64,000 nt of DNA from Collimonas arenae (GCF_000786695.1 NZ_CP009962.1:5394001-5458000); one strand, 5' to 3'. Shown: positions 54,586 to 63,430, numbered from the stretch's first letter. Numbers and translations are program-made. Notes: generated by a model from the sequence alone, not told the origin.

Positions 54586-55368
54586 TCAATCCGTTATGCG
54601 CGCCTTGTGCGGCGCTTTTGAGAACAGCAGATCATATAGCCAGTTTGGCAATATCCGCAACAATTTGGCGACCACGCCCATTTGCCATGGGATCACCTGG
54701 TAGCTGCTGCCCCGCGCAACCGCCGCGCCGGTCTTAGCCGCAAAGCGGGACGCCGGCATCAGGAACGGCATCTTGTATGCATTCACCTGGGTCATCGGCG
54801 TATCGATATAACCAGGGACGATGGTAACTACCTTGATGCCGCTGCTACGTAATTCCACCCTGAGCGATTCGCAATAACTGATCACCGCCGCCTTAGAGCC
54901 GCTGTAAGCGCCAGCGCCCGGCAAGCCGCGAATCCCGGCCACGCTACCGACGCCTACCAGCCGCAAATCGCGCTGGCCGGCCTGGGCCTGGCGCTTCATG
55001 GTGGCGATAAACGGCGAAAAGGTCGCCACCATCGCCAGCACGTTGGTTGCGAAGACCCGGTCGAACACCTGCTGGTCCTCGGCATACTCGGTCAGCGTGC
55101 CTTGCGAAATACCGGCACTGGCGATCACCACATCGACGCCATTGCCGGCTGCAATGAAGTCCGCCGCCGCAGCAGCCAACGCGGCATGATCGTTGACGTC
55201 CAGCGCATACAGGCGATGCCGTTCCGGATGCGGCAGGCTGGCCAGCAGCTGTTCCAGCACCGGCTGCCGCCTGGCCACCAGCCCCAGTGCGGCGCCCTGC
55301 CCCGCATAATATTGCGCCAGGGCTGCGCCAATACCGCTGGAAGCGCCGGTGATGAATATGCGTTTCAT
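54586..55368 (-). CDS. Short-chain dehydrogenase/reductase
   Basis: A 260-residue classical SDR. The cofactor motif TGASSGIG is at 7-14, ASAGIS replaces the NNAG motif (around 90), the catalytic Ser is in VGVGSVAGIRG (around 140) and the YxxxK pair in YSGSKAAVISY (around 157). The C-terminal part (LLRILPNWLYDLLFSKAP) is hydrophobic, as in DltE-like or YqjQ-like SDRs that may associate with the membrane. It is the first gene of a pair with the LysE gene. The substrate is unknown. Confidence 0.87.
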   Translation of the reverse strand: MKRIFITGASSGIGAALAQYYAGQGAALGLVARRQPVLEQLLASLPHPERHRLYALDVNDHAALAAAAADFIAAGNGVDVVIASAGISQGTLTEYAEDQQVFDRVFATNVLAMVATFSPFIATMKRQAQAGQRDLRLVGVGSVAGIRGLPGAGAYSGSKAAVISYCESLRVELRSSGIKVVTIVPGYIDTPMTQVNAYKMPFLMPASRFAAKTGAAVARGSSYQVIPWQMGVVAKLLRILPNWLYDLLFSKAPHKARITD

Positions 55369-55472
55369 GGGATGAACAATCTCCGTGATAGGTTAAAGCA
55401 GCGTGCCGCTGCATCAAACGCTGTTTGGCGACACCAGGCAAGCAACCCAGGCAAGGCCAGCAACTGCCGATA

Positions 55473-55507
55473 AAAAAGCCCGCCCTCTTGCGAGAGGCGG
55501 ACTTTTC
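55473..55507 (-). terminator. Rho-independent terminator of dsbA
   Basis: On the minus strand a stem of CCGCCTCT paired with AGAGGGCGG (one bulge) is followed by GCTTTTTT. It lies about 38-72 bp beyond the dsbA stop codon. The opposite side has AAAAAAGCCC, so it may work both ways. Confidence 0.75.
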
Positions 55508-55544
55508 AATATCTACCGCTGACTGACCGCTGGGGCCATTCAGC

Positions 55545-56258
55545 TTATTTCTTGGTCGCTGCGACCTTGCTCACCAGGCCGTCCATCACTTGCAGCGTAG
55601 ACTTGAACAAGGCTGGCTCGGTATCGCCTGCGCCTGGCGTTGCGCCGACGATTGACGGCGAGGTGACGTAGCGGCCATCAACCACCAGCATTGGCACGCC
55701 ATCGACCTTATAGGCGTTTTGCAGCTGGGTGGCGCGGGTAACCTTGGTTTGTACCGCGAAGGAATTGTACACATCCACGAATTTGGCTTTGTCGAGACCT
55801 TGCTTGGCTGCGAAATCGGCAACCGCAGCATCTGTATTCAGGTTTTGACGCTGTACATGGATGGCAGCAAAAACCTTCTTGTGCATCTCAGGCAGCTTGC
55901 CCATCGCTTCCAGCGTGTAGTACAGCTTTTTCTGCGTTACATAAGGGGATTTCTTCGGATCGCCATTCGGATCGCCAAAGTCGACCGGCACACGCTTGAA
56001 AGAAATCTTGTCGCCCTGCTTGGCGATCCAGTCTTCCAGCGTCGGCTCAAGCGCATTGCAATGCGGGCAGAAGTAACCGAAGAACTCTGTTACTTCCACT
56101 TTTTTCCCCAGGCCGCTGTCAGTCGGCTGCGGATTGTCGAGAACTTTGTAGTCGGTGCCGGCAACCGGGCTGGCCGGCGATGCGCTCGCACTCACGGCAA
56201 CCAGGCCGAGACTCAGGCTAAGACCAGCGACAGCCAAGGCTTTTTGAAAGAAACGCAT
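55545..56258 (-). CDS. dsbA: Thiol:disulfide interchange protein DsbA
   Basis: A 237-residue periplasmic oxidoreductase that introduces disulfides into secreted proteins. A signal peptide covers about 1-27 (KALAVAGLSLSLGLVAVSASA). The redox site is CPHC with Cys64 and Cys67 in EFFGYFCPHCNALEP. The cis-proline loop is VDGVPMLVVDGRYV (around 175). The length and motif are those of betaproteobacterial DsbA. ATAAGGATATTTC precedes the ATG. It is followed by its own terminator, and the palindromic repeat copy 2 lies upstream of its promoter region. Confidence 0.94.
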   Translation of the reverse strand: MRFFQKALAVAGLSLSLGLVAVSASASPASPVAGTDYKVLDNPQPTDSGLGKKVEVTEFFGYFCPHCNALEPTLEDWIAKQGDKISFKRVPVDFGDPNGDPKKSPYVTQKKLYYTLEAMGKLPEMHKKVFAAIHVQRQNLNTDAAVADFAAKQGLDKAKFVDVYNSFAVQTKVTRATQLQNAYKVDGVPMLVVDGRYVTSPSIVGATPGAGDTEPALFKSTLQVMDGLVSKVAATKK

Positions 56259-56388
56259 GAAATATCCTTATTTTTAATTGCGGGACAGGGGCGCCTCTAG
56301 CCGAGCGCCTCTGTCCTCAACTGATTAGACAAAACATTTGAACTGCAAAGAAAATCGTTTACATAACAATGCAACTGGAAAATCTTTT

Positions 56389-56490
56389 AGAGGCTGTTGA
56401 ATACACAGATGGCTGGGTGCTCCGAGGAAGGCCGTACGAGTAGTACGGCCAAGAGGAGCAACAACGCCAGGTGTGTTTGCAACGGCCTCT
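56389..56490. repeat. Dispersed ~102-bp palindromic repeat, copy 2
   Basis: The 19-bp ends (56389-56407 and 56472-56490) are inverted repeats with three mismatches. The 64-bp core has the hairpin GGCCGTAC/GTACGGCC inside GCTCC/GGAGC arms and matches the core of copy 1 at 55 of 64 positions. The outer stem differs from copy 1 on both arms (ACACA/TGTGT instead of AATTAA/TTAATT), so pairing is kept while sequence changed. The right end overlaps the stop codon of the SPOR gene. Confidence 0.85.
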
Positions 56491-57242
56491 TATTTCGCAG
56501 CTCGCACCACAGCCGCATTAACGCCGTTATCTGACAACTTCCCGCGAATCCGGTTCATTGTTTCCAACTGATTAAATGGTCCGACCCGGACCCGGTACAG
56601 CGAACCCGTATCCGCCTGGCGTTCGCTGATCTTGGCTTCGAACCCCATCAGCGCCAGTTTGGCCTTGGCGCTTTCAGCTTCATTCTGTTCACGGAAAGCA
56701 CCGACTTGCAGGAAATAGATGTAGTTGTCGTCGGCCACTGCGGCCTTGGTTTTGGCTTCGGCGATGTCGCCCGCAACCTTCTTGGCCTTGTCGGCAGTCG
56801 ATTTATCGACCACCGGAGCAGGCTTCTCCTGCGCCTTGGCGACCAGCGCATCCAGCTTTTTCTCGGCAGCCTGGCTGACAGCGGCGGGCGAACCGTCGGT
56901 TGGCGCCGGCGGAATAGCAGGATTGGCAGGATTAGCGGGCGTGAACGCCTTGGCGGCTTCCTTGGCCGCGTCCTTGTTGCCGTAGAGGGATTTGTTTGGA
57001 TCGGGCAGCTGGTCCGTGCCCGTGGCCGAAGCAGCAGGGGCGACAGGAGTCGTAATGGCATCGGCCGGCTTGTCGGCCTTGGCTGCCTTGTTCGTAAACG
57101 GCGTCGGCGTCTTGGTGATCATGATCGCCACCACAACGGCAATCGCCAATCCGATAATCAGGCCGAAAATCAGGCCCAGTAAAGTACCGCCAGCTTGCTT
57201 GTAGTTAAGCTTGGTTTGAAACCTATTGTTAAGTTTGCTCAT
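56490..57242 (-). CDS. SPOR-domain membrane protein (FtsN-like)
   Basis: A 250-residue single-pass protein. A short basic N-terminus precedes a membrane helix (about 18-42), a Pro/Ala/Lys-rich periplasmic linker (45-165) and a C-terminal SPOR domain (about 172-250) with YFLQVGAFREQNEAESAKAKL and YRVRVGPFNQLETMNRIRGKL (read in parts). SPOR domains bind glycan strands lacking stem peptides at the division septum, so a role in division like FtsN is likely. It lies 111 bp downstream of argS on the same strand, the usual betaproteobacterial order argS-SPOR-dsbA. Its stop codon falls at the end of repeat copy 2. Confidence 0.88.
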   Translation of the reverse strand: MSKLNNRFQTKLNYKQAGGTLLGLIFGLIIGLAIAVVVAIMITKTPTPFTNKAAKADKPADAITTPVAPAASATGTDQLPDPNKSLYGNKDAAKEAAKAFTPANPANPAIPPAPTDGSPAAVSQAAEKKLDALVAKAQEKPAPVVDKSTADKAKKVAGDIAEAKTKAAVADDNYIYFLQVGAFREQNEAESAKAKLALMGFEAKISERQADTGSLYRVRVGPFNQLETMNRIRGKLSDNGVNAAVVRAAK

Positions 57243-57353
57243 ACTTCCCCAATGACATACTGGTTACAGACAATTCCTGCCGGCAGCCAGGAACCGGCGC
57301 GGACGCCGGATCAGGCACATTGCCATGCAGAACTCGTCTATTGTAGATTCAAA

Positions 57354-59087
57354 TCACATGCGTGCGGGTGCCGATACGCCGATCAGCGCCAGGCCGTTAC
57401 GCAACACTTGGCGGGTTGCATACATCAGCGCCAGTCGCGCCAGCTTGAGGGCTTCATCATCGACCAAAACCCGCTCCGCATTGTAGTAGCTATGTAGCTC
57501 GCCCGCCAAATCGCGCAGATAAAACGCTACCTGGTGCGGTCCTAGCTCCTCCAGCGCGTGCTGCAGCATATCCGGATATTCCGCCAGCTTGGCCAGCAGG
57601 CTGGCTTCGCGCGGCGCGGTCAGCGGACTCAGGTCAATCTTCGCCAGGCTGGTTTCGTCGCCGGTCCACTGCGCCAGCACCGAACAGATACGCGCATGGG
57701 CGTATTGCACGTAATAGACCGGATTTTCGTCGGATTTAGCCAGCGCCAGGTCGACGTCGAACACGAATTCGGTATCGGCCTTGCGTGAGATGAGGAAAAA
57801 ACGCACGGCATCGCGGCCGCGGGTCAGGTCGCGGCTGCCATCGGCGGCAACGTCTTCACCGGCCGACCATTCGATCAGGTCGCGCACCGTAACGTAAGAA
57901 CCGGCGCGCTTGGAAATTTTCACCTCTTCGCCGTTCTTCATCACCGTGACCATCTTGTGCAGGATGTAATCCGGGTAGCCCTGCGGAATGCCCATATTGA
58001 CTGCCTGCAAACCGGCCCGCACCCGCGCGATCGTGCCATGGTGGTCGCTGCCTTGGACGTTGATGACCTTGCCGAAGCCGCGCTGCCATTTGACGATGTG
58101 ATAAGCGACGTCCGGCACAAAATAGGTATAAGTGCCGTCGGTCTTGCGCATCACGCGGTCTTTGTCGTCGCCGTAGTCGGTGGTGCGCAGCCACAGTGCG
58201 CCATCCAGCTCATAAGTAACGCCGGCGGCGATCAGGGCGTCGACTGCGGCATTGACCTTGCCATCCTTGTACAGCGAAGATTCCAGGAAATAGTTGTCGA
58301 ACCTGACGCCGAAAGCCAGCAAATCCAGATCCTGCTCACGACGCAGGTAGGCAACCGCAAACTTGCGGATCGATTCGATATCGTTAACGTCGCCGCTGGC
58401 GGTCGCCGGCTCGCCGTCGCTCGCTGCCACGGTCTTGCGCTCCAGGAAATCCCGGGCGATGTCGTCGATGTAATCGCCGTTGTAAGCACTTTCCGGCCAT
58501 TCGGCGTCGCCCGGCTTGAAGCCGTTGGCGCGCGCCTGGACCGAGGTCGCCAGGGTAGCTATCTGGACGCCGGCGTCGTTGTAGTAAAACTCGCGGGTGA
58601 CATCAAAACCTTGCATTTCAAACAATGCCGACAACGCATCGCCCAGCGCGCCTTGGCGGCCGTGGCCAACGTGCAACGGTCCGGTCGGATTGGCCGAGAC
58701 GAATTCGACCAGCACCTTTTTACCGGCGCCAAGCTGGCTCTTGCCGAATTCAGCCGCTTGTTCCAGCACGGTCTTGACCACTTGCTGCTTGGCGGCGGCC
58801 GTCAGGCGCAGGTTGATAAAACCGGGACCGGCGATTTCCGCAGCTTCGATCAGATTACCACCTGCCGCGCCCGCCATGACTGCCGCCACCACGGCTTGCG
58901 CCAGCTCACGCGGATTCTTTTTCAGCGGCTTCGCCAGTTGCATGGCGATATTGCAAGCGACATCGCCATGTGACGGATCGCGCGGACGCTCCAGCGTGAC
59001 CGTCGGCGTCAAGCCGCTATCTGCAACGATGGGCTGCAATGCAGCGTTAAAAAGGTCGATGATCTGTTGTTTTTGCGGTGCTAGCAT
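57354..59087 (-). CDS. argS: Arginyl-tRNA synthetase
   Basis: A 577-residue class I synthetase. The N-terminal Add-1 domain spans about 1-110. The HIGH motif appears as [13 protein letters not shown] (around 130), and the KMSKS loop is degenerate as in most ArgRS ([10 protein letters not shown]). The C-terminal anticodon-binding domain contains [14 protein letters not shown] and ends in [23 protein letters not shown] (read in parts). ATG 59087 gives the family length of 577; the frame extends to 59288 but the extra residues do not look like ArgRS. It starts the argS-SPOR-dsbA block. Confidence 0.96.
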   Translation of the reverse strand: MLAPQKQQIIDLFNAALQPIVADSGLTPTVTLERPRDPSHGDVACNIAMQLAKPLKKNPRELAQAVVAAVMAGAAGGNLIEAAEIAGPGFINLRLTAAAKQQVVKTVLEQAAEFGKSQLGAGKKVLVEFVSANPTGPLHVGHGRQGALGDALSALFEMQGFDVTREFYYNDAGVQIATLATSVQARANGFKPGDAEWPESAYNGDYIDDIARDFLERKTVAASDGEPATASGDVNDIESIRKFAVAYLRREQDLDLLAFGVRFDNYFLESSLYKDGKVNAAVDALIAAGVTYELDGALWLRTTDYGDDKDRVMRKTDGTYTYFVPDVAYHIVKWQRGFGKVINVQGSDHHGTIARVRAGLQAVNMGIPQGYPDYILHKMVTVMKNGEEVKISKRAGSYVTVRDLIEWSAGEDVAADGSRDLTRGRDAVRFFLISRKADTEFVFDVDLALAKSDENPVYYVQYAHARICSVLAQWTGDETSLAKIDLSPLTAPREASLLAKLAEYPDMLQHALEELGPHQVAFYLRDLAGELHSYYNAERVLVDDEALKLARLALMYATRQVLRNGLALIGVSAPARM

Positions 59088-59380
59088 AAGATTGATAGTC
59101 AGTAGAACAAGAATGCGGCGCGGAAATACGCTGCGCCGCATGGGATTAAGCGAAAGTCTGAGGGATTGTTGAAACGCTTGGACCACTCCCTGACAGCCTT
59201 GGTTATTTCCGATTATACCGGCTTGGCGTACCGCCTTGGCGCAGCAATCTTCACCCCGTTTGCCGGGCGCGGCAAAGCCATGCCGCAAATTCCCCGCTCC
59301 TCTGCACGCAACAAAAACTGCTGCTAAGATGCAGCGTCTTGGCCGGGAGCGCTTCGGCCACAGCGATTTTGCATCCCTTT

Positions 59381-59402
59381 ATTAGTGTTTAATTAGTGTT
59401 TA
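59381..59402. repeat. Two tandem copies of ATTAGTGTTTA before the nitroreductase gene
   Basis: The 11-mer ATTAGTGTTTA is repeated head to tail at 59381-59391 and 59392-59402, 26 bp before the nitroreductase start. One helical turn per copy suggests a regulator site or simply a slipped duplication in the promoter region. Confidence 0.4.
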
Positions 59403-59427
59403 TATACAAGAAACTACAGGAAACATC

Positions 59428-60024
59428 ATGACTCAATCCACGCCACGCGTTGCCGATCATCCGGCCCATCCGCAATTCCTCAGCCGCTGGTCGCCCCGCG
59501 CTTATGCCAATGACGAAATGTCAGAGCAAGAATTGCTGACCATCCTCGAAGCAGCGCGCTGGGCACCATCGTCCTATAACTCGCAGCCATGGCGCTTCGT
59601 CTTCGCCCGCCGCGGCACGCCGCAATGGACCAAATTGCTGGGCTTGCTCAACGAATTCAATCGCAGCTGGGCTGAAAACGCCGCTGCGCTGGTGATCGTT
59701 TTGTCGAAAACCACTTTTGCGCCGCCGGGCAGCAGCGAAGAATTGCCTGCGCCTACCCATTCTTTCGACGCCGGTTCAGCCTGGGGTTACCTGGCCCTGC
59801 AAGCTAGCCTGTCCGGCTGGCATGCGCATGGCATGGCTGGTTTCGACAAAGAAAAGACGCGTACGGAACTGGGTGTACCTGCAAACTTTGCAATCGAAGC
59901 AGCGGTAGCCATCGGCAAGATCGGCGACAAAGCCATGTTGCCGGAAGGTTTGCGCGCCAAGGAAGAACCTAGCCCGCGTTTGCCTTTGCACGCGTTGGTG
60001 TCGGAAGGTACTTTCAAGGCTTAA
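59428..60024 (+). CDS. Nitroreductase-family protein
   Basis: A 198-residue FMN-dependent oxidoreductase of the nitroreductase superfamily. FMN contacts are probably in RWSPRAYANDEMS (around 21), ARWAPSSYNSQPWRFVFARR (around 43-62), SFDAGSAWGYLALQA (around 112) and the C-terminal PRLPLHALV. The length and the SSYNSQPWR motif match the small NfnB/YdjA-like group. The substrate is unknown; the group reduces nitro compounds or quinones. CAGGAAACATC precedes the ATG. It is a single gene. Confidence 0.88.
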   Translation: MTQSTPRVADHPAHPQFLSRWSPRAYANDEMSEQELLTILEAARWAPSSYNSQPWRFVFARRGTPQWTKLLGLLNEFNRSWAENAAALVIVLSKTTFAPPGSSEELPAPTHSFDAGSAWGYLALQASLSGWHAHGMAGFDKEKTRTELGVPANFAIEAAVAIGKIGDKAMLPEGLRAKEEPSPRLPLHALVSEGTFKA

Positions 60025-60133
60025 TTCGAGACTAAATCTAGAGCTTGGCAATGATTGCATTGCTTAGGCAAGCAAATTCGATGCGGATTAACGGTACAAG
60101 CTGTTAATCCGCATTTTCATATTTGCCCTTGTT

Positions 60134-60439
60134 TCATTCAAACACGGGCCGGAAGAAGCTGCGCTCATAACTGATAATGCATTTGGTATCCTCGGCGTAC
60201 TTGAACGCTTCCTGGCATGCCGGGTCGTTCGCCATCTTGATGCGATATTGTTCGTAGGCGGCAAGGCTGGGGAAGGTGAACAATGCCAAGGCGACATTGT
60301 TGGCGCCTTCGGACGGCAAGAAGTAACCGTGGTGCGTACCGCCGAATTTTTCCACCAGCGGTATCCATAATTTCCCGTAGTGTTCAAATTCCTTGAGTTT
60401 GCCGGCATCGATGATGTATCGCAGATAACAAGTAACCAT
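60134..60439 (-). CDS. NIPSNAP-family protein
   Basis: A 101-residue ferredoxin-like-fold protein of the NIPSNAP group. It reads MVTCYLRYIIDAGKLKEFEHYG, then GGTHHGYFLPSEGANNVALALFTF and YEQYRIKMANDPACQEAF (read in parts), the classic NIPSNAP order. Its biological role is unknown. ATG 60439 follows AGAGAGAAAA; the frame extends to 60736 but crosses the repeat remnant and the EamA gene. It lies 62 bp downstream of the EamA transporter gene on the same strand. Confidence 0.87.
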   Translation of the reverse strand: MVTCYLRYIIDAGKLKEFEHYGKLWIPLVEKFGGTHHGYFLPSEGANNVALALFTFPSLAAYEQYRIKMANDPACQEAFKYAEDTKCIISYERSFFRPVFE

Positions 60440-60477
60440 TTTTCTCTCTGATATATATGTATCGTTTAAAGGTACTA

Positions 60478-60505
60478 AGAGGTTGTTGCAAACACAGATA
60501 GCTAG
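60478..60505. repeat. Partial copy of the palindromic repeat at the EamA gene end
   Basis: AGAGGTTGTTGCAAACACAG continuing to GATAGCTAG matches the left end of copy 2 and its adjoining core start (GATGGCTGG). The rest of the element is missing. The remnant supplies the stop codon of the EamA gene (60502-60504). Confidence 0.65.
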
Positions 60506-61236
60506 CCGCGTTGCCAGTTGACCAGCACGATCCCGCTCAGGACCAGCAATGCCCCAAACACAAACGGCAAGCCGATCGGATCGTCCAGCAGCAACACGCC
60601 GAAACTGACGCCGAACAGCGGCGTCAGAAATGAAAACACGGTGAGCCGGGACGCAAGGTATCGACGCAGCATCCAGAACCACGCGAGGAAACTGCCGAAA
60701 GCCACGATCAGCGACTGGAACGCCAGGCTGGCCCACATGACGCCTGTCAGTGGTGCGACTTCAGTCTGTCCCGAAACCAGCGCCAGCAGCGGCAACGCCA
60801 GGGCCGCGACCACCAGCTGGTACCACAGGGTCATGCTGGGCGACGCATTAGTCAGGACGCTGCGCTTGATCATGATGGTGGTTGCAGCCCAAAATACGGC
60901 AGCCAGCACGCCGAGCGCGTCGCCGATCAAGGTCCCGCTGAAACCGGCGCCGGCTTCAAAGCCGCCCGCAAACGCCACCGCGATGCCGGCGAACAGCAAG
61001 CCGGTCGCCAGACCCGGCCAGAAACTGCCGTCGGTCAACGAAAATTTGCTGCCGCGCCACCACATCAGGCCGCTCACCAGTACCGCTGCAACGGTGGAGC
61101 GCAGGCCATTTTGCAATATCGGCGAGATACTCGGCGCCGCCACCTTGATCGCCACCTGCTGCAGCCCCCAGCACATACACAGGATTAACATCAGGCTCAT
61201 GGCCAAGCCGTCTAGCGGCTTGCGGGTGGTAGGCAT
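60502..61236 (-). CDS. EamA-family transporter with apparent internal deletion
   Basis: A 244-residue drug/metabolite transporter protein of the EamA type, about 45 residues shorter than the usual 290-300. The first repeat starts MLILCMCWGLQQVAIKVAA and runs to GLATGLLFAG (about 75-84). It then passes straight to IAVAFAGGFEAG, which in relatives follows a further helix pair. The second EamA repeat (about 100-240, LIGDALGVLAAVFWAATT) looks complete. The sequence therefore suggests an in-frame loss of two helices. ATG 61236 was chosen; TTG 61251 is possible. The stop lies in a palindromic-repeat remnant. Transport function is doubtful. Confidence 0.8.
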   Translation of the reverse strand: MPTTRKPLDGLAMSLMLILCMCWGLQQVAIKVAAPSISPILQNGLRSTVAAVLVSGLMWWRGSKFSLTDGSFWPGLATGLLFAGIAVAFAGGFEAGAGFSGTLIGDALGVLAAVFWAATTIMIKRSVLTNASPSMTLWYQLVVAALALPLLALVSGQTEVAPLTGVMWASLAFQSLIVAFGSFLAWFWMLRRYLASRLTVFSFLTPLFGVSFGVLLLDDPIGLPFVFGALLVLSGIVLVNWQRG

Positions 61237-61358
61237 ATTACTGTCTTTCAAAGGCAGGGATTGTTTGTCATAAATGTCATTTTACTCAGCGTTGATTTAT
61301 CCCTATCATCAACGTCATTGGCCGCCATCGCGGGCCTAGAGATCAGATTGCAAGGAGT

Positions 61359-62618
61359 ATGCTTGAAAGTAGTCACTTTTGCATTGCCGGCAGCAAACCC
61401 TCATCGCCGGAGCCGATTATTCATACGCTAAAAAGCGCGCCGAATGCCAGCGCAACAACCCAGTCCCGCCCTCGCAAGCTACTGCTGTTAAGCGTTTCCG
61501 CCGGCGCCGGTCACATGCGCGCCGCCGAAGCGCTGCGGGCTTATGCCGCCGCCGAATTCCCGGATACCGAGGCGATCCACCTGGACGCCATGGATTTCGT
61601 TCCCGCCGGCTTCAGGGCGGTGTATACCGATTTCTATCTGCATCTGGTGAACCGCCATCCCGCGCTGTGGGGCTACGTTTATCAAAAAAGCGACAAGGCC
61701 TTGAGCAGCTCGCCGACGCAAAAATTGCGGCGCGCGATCGAGCGCATCAGCACCCGCCCCCTGCGCAAGGCGATCCAGGCGGCAGCGCCGGACGCCATCA
61801 TCTGCACCCATTTCCTGCCGGCTGAATTGCTGGCGCGAGAAATCGGCAAGCAACGCGTGGTGTGTCCGGTCTGGGTACAGGTCACGGATTTCGATCTGCA
61901 CAGCATGTGGCTGCAGCCGCTGATGCAGGGTTATTTTGCCGCTACCGAAGAAATCGCTTACCGCATGCGCACGCGCGGGCTGGCGGCCGATGCGGTGCAT
62001 GTGACCGGGATCCCGATCATGCCCGGCTTCGGCCGGACGCTGGCGCGCAAACAATGCGCAAGAGAATTCGGACTGGACCCGCAACGCAAGATCATCCTGA
62101 TGATGTCCGGCGGCGCCGGCATCGGCGATCTCGACAAGACGGTACAGCGCTTGCTGTCGCTGCCGGACGATTTCCAGCTAGTGGCGCTGGCCGGCAAGAA
62201 TGCCGCCATGCTGGCCGATTTGCAGCAACTGGCAAAGGCGCATCCGACGCGCCTGTTTCCGTTCGGCTTTACCAACCGGGTTGATGAACTGATGGCGTGC
62301 GCCGACCTCGCGATTACCAAGCCGGGCGGCCTGACCACTTCCGAATGCCTGGCGATGGGCGTGCCGATGATCATTCATTCGCCCATCCCCGGACAGGAAG
62401 AACGCAACGCCGACTATCTGCTGGAGCAAGGCGCTGCGCTCAAGGCGATCGACCTGACCGCCCTCGAATACCGCCTGCAGCAATTGCTGCATCAACCGGA
62501 ATTGCTGCAGCACCTGCGCCAGCGCAGCCTGGCGCTAGGCCGGCCGCAAGCCGGCCGTGCTGTGCTGCAAACGGTCCTTAGCAAACTCGATTCTCAATTC
62601 AAATACTCCTCGCCATGA
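61359..62618 (+). CDS. MGDG-synthase-type glycosyltransferase
   Basis: A 419-residue GT28-type enzyme. The N-terminal lobe starts after a polar leader with LLLLSVSAGAGHMRAAEALR (about 41-60), the mark of monogalactosyldiacylglycerol synthase and processive diacylglycerol glucosyltransferases. The C-terminal lobe has ILMMSGGAGIGDL (around 245) and the nucleotide-sugar loop ITKPGGLTTSECLAMGVPMI (around 322). It probably glycosylates a lipid at the inner face of the membrane. AAGGAG lies very close to the ATG. The end overlaps the next gene by four bases (ATGA), so the two products may work together. Confidence 0.85.
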   Translation: MLESSHFCIAGSKPSSPEPIIHTLKSAPNASATTQSRPRKLLLLSVSAGAGHMRAAEALRAYAAAEFPDTEAIHLDAMDFVPAGFRAVYTDFYLHLVNRHPALWGYVYQKSDKALSSSPTQKLRRAIERISTRPLRKAIQAAAPDAIICTHFLPAELLAREIGKQRVVCPVWVQVTDFDLHSMWLQPLMQGYFAATEEIAYRMRTRGLAADAVHVTGIPIMPGFGRTLARKQCAREFGLDPQRKIILMMSGGAGIGDLDKTVQRLLSLPDDFQLVALAGKNAAMLADLQQLAKAHPTRLFPFGFTNRVDELMACADLAITKPGGLTTSECLAMGVPMIIHSPIPGQEERNADYLLEQGAALKAIDLTALEYRLQQLLHQPELLQHLRQRSLALGRPQAGRAVLQTVLSKLDSQFKYSSP

Positions 62619-63121
62619 CTGCTTCCACACCTTATCGCCGCATCTTCGGCATGCTGTTCTGGGCGGTGCTGACCGCCTTCTTTTTCGCCAACGTCGAAAT
62701 CCAGATCGAGGGCGCGGCGGGCTGGGCAGCCAATCTGCCGACCTGGCGCATCGAGCATCACTGGCTGCTCGACATCTTCTGGGGCGGCCGCGCCATGACC
62801 GGCTATCACGCCTGGGTGTTCCCTTTCATCGCCTTGATGTTCCACTATCCGATCTGGTTCAACGGTAGCTGGGACTGGCGCGCCGAAAGCCGCATCATGG
62901 CCTCCATCATGGTGTTCTGGATCAGCGAAGACTGGCTATGGTTCGTGCTCAATCCGGCCTACGGCCTGGCGCGCTTCAACCCGATCGACGTGCCGTGGCA
63001 CAAGCACTGGCTAGGCGGCGTGCCGGTCGATTACTGGATTTATTCGACAGTAGCAATCCTGCTTTTATGGCTGGCAGAGCGCAACGCCCGTCCGGGCCGG
63101 GTTGTACTTGGTCAAAACTGA
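62615..63121 (+). CDS. Small polytopic membrane protein of unknown function
   Basis: A 168-residue protein with about four hydrophobic helices (around 10-28, 63-80, 92-110 and 137-155). It is rich in Trp and His: IEHHWLLDIFWGGRAMTGYHAW, FWISEDWLWFVLNP and VPWHKHWLGG (read in parts). The conserved-looking histidines and aromatic residues near helix ends suggest a metal or heme site or lipid contact, but I do not recognise the family. The start overlaps the glycosyltransferase stop (ATGA), implying a shared role in glycolipid formation or export. Confidence 0.65.
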   Translation: MTASTPYRRIFGMLFWAVLTAFFFANVEIQIEGAAGWAANLPTWRIEHHWLLDIFWGGRAMTGYHAWVFPFIALMFHYPIWFNGSWDWRAESRIMASIMVFWISEDWLWFVLNPAYGLARFNPIDVPWHKHWLGGVPVDYWIYSTVAILLLWLAERNARPGRVVLGQN

Positions 63122-63430
63122 TTTAAAGCTAGAGCTCATTTCATCAATATCCCTCCGCAAAAATTCTACCTGCCGTTGGTGTGACGTCATGAAAAGTGAC
63201 ATCACTCCAGCGGCACGGCCGGTCAGTAAAACATCTCTTCTTTCGTTCTAAATATTCCGCATTTCCACGCCTGGAAAAATGCACATTCCATCCCCTTATT
63301 TCATCAATATCCTCAATCCCTACATATGTGAATCTCTACTTCTGTATAGAACTAGAGATGCACATATGTATTGTAAAAACAGTTGGAACTTGATACATTT
63401 CTGGCCCTTACCTGGTTTGAAATGCTGTTA
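63122..63430. other. AT-rich intergenic region before the GntR gene
   Basis: About 310 bp with low GC. It contains the 15-mer ATTTCATCAATATCC twice in direct orientation (63138-63152 and 63298-63312) and the long palindrome at 63321-63370. A 65-codon frame (63196-63393) spans the palindrome and has no protein-like features. It is presumably the control region of the GntR gene. Confidence 0.5.
63321..63370. promoter_or_regulatory. 50-bp palindrome upstream of the GntR gene
   Basis: Arms TACATATGTG-a-ATCTCTA (63321-63338) and TAGAGAT-g-CACATATGTA (63353-63370) pair over 17 of 18 positions with a 14-base loop. No T run follows on either strand, so it is not a standard terminator. Located 61 bp before the GntR start, it is a likely operator or mRNA hairpin; the outer TACATATGTG part is itself nearly palindromic. 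Confidence 0.6.

Noticed and set aside
53912..54589. 225-codon frame over the LysE gene
   Set aside because: Same strand but another phase; composition is that of a shadow, while the 53959-54582 frame has all LysE-family motifs and helices.
63196..63393. 65-codon frame upstream of the GntR gene
   Set aside because: It spans the 50-bp palindrome and AT-rich control region and has no protein-like pattern.
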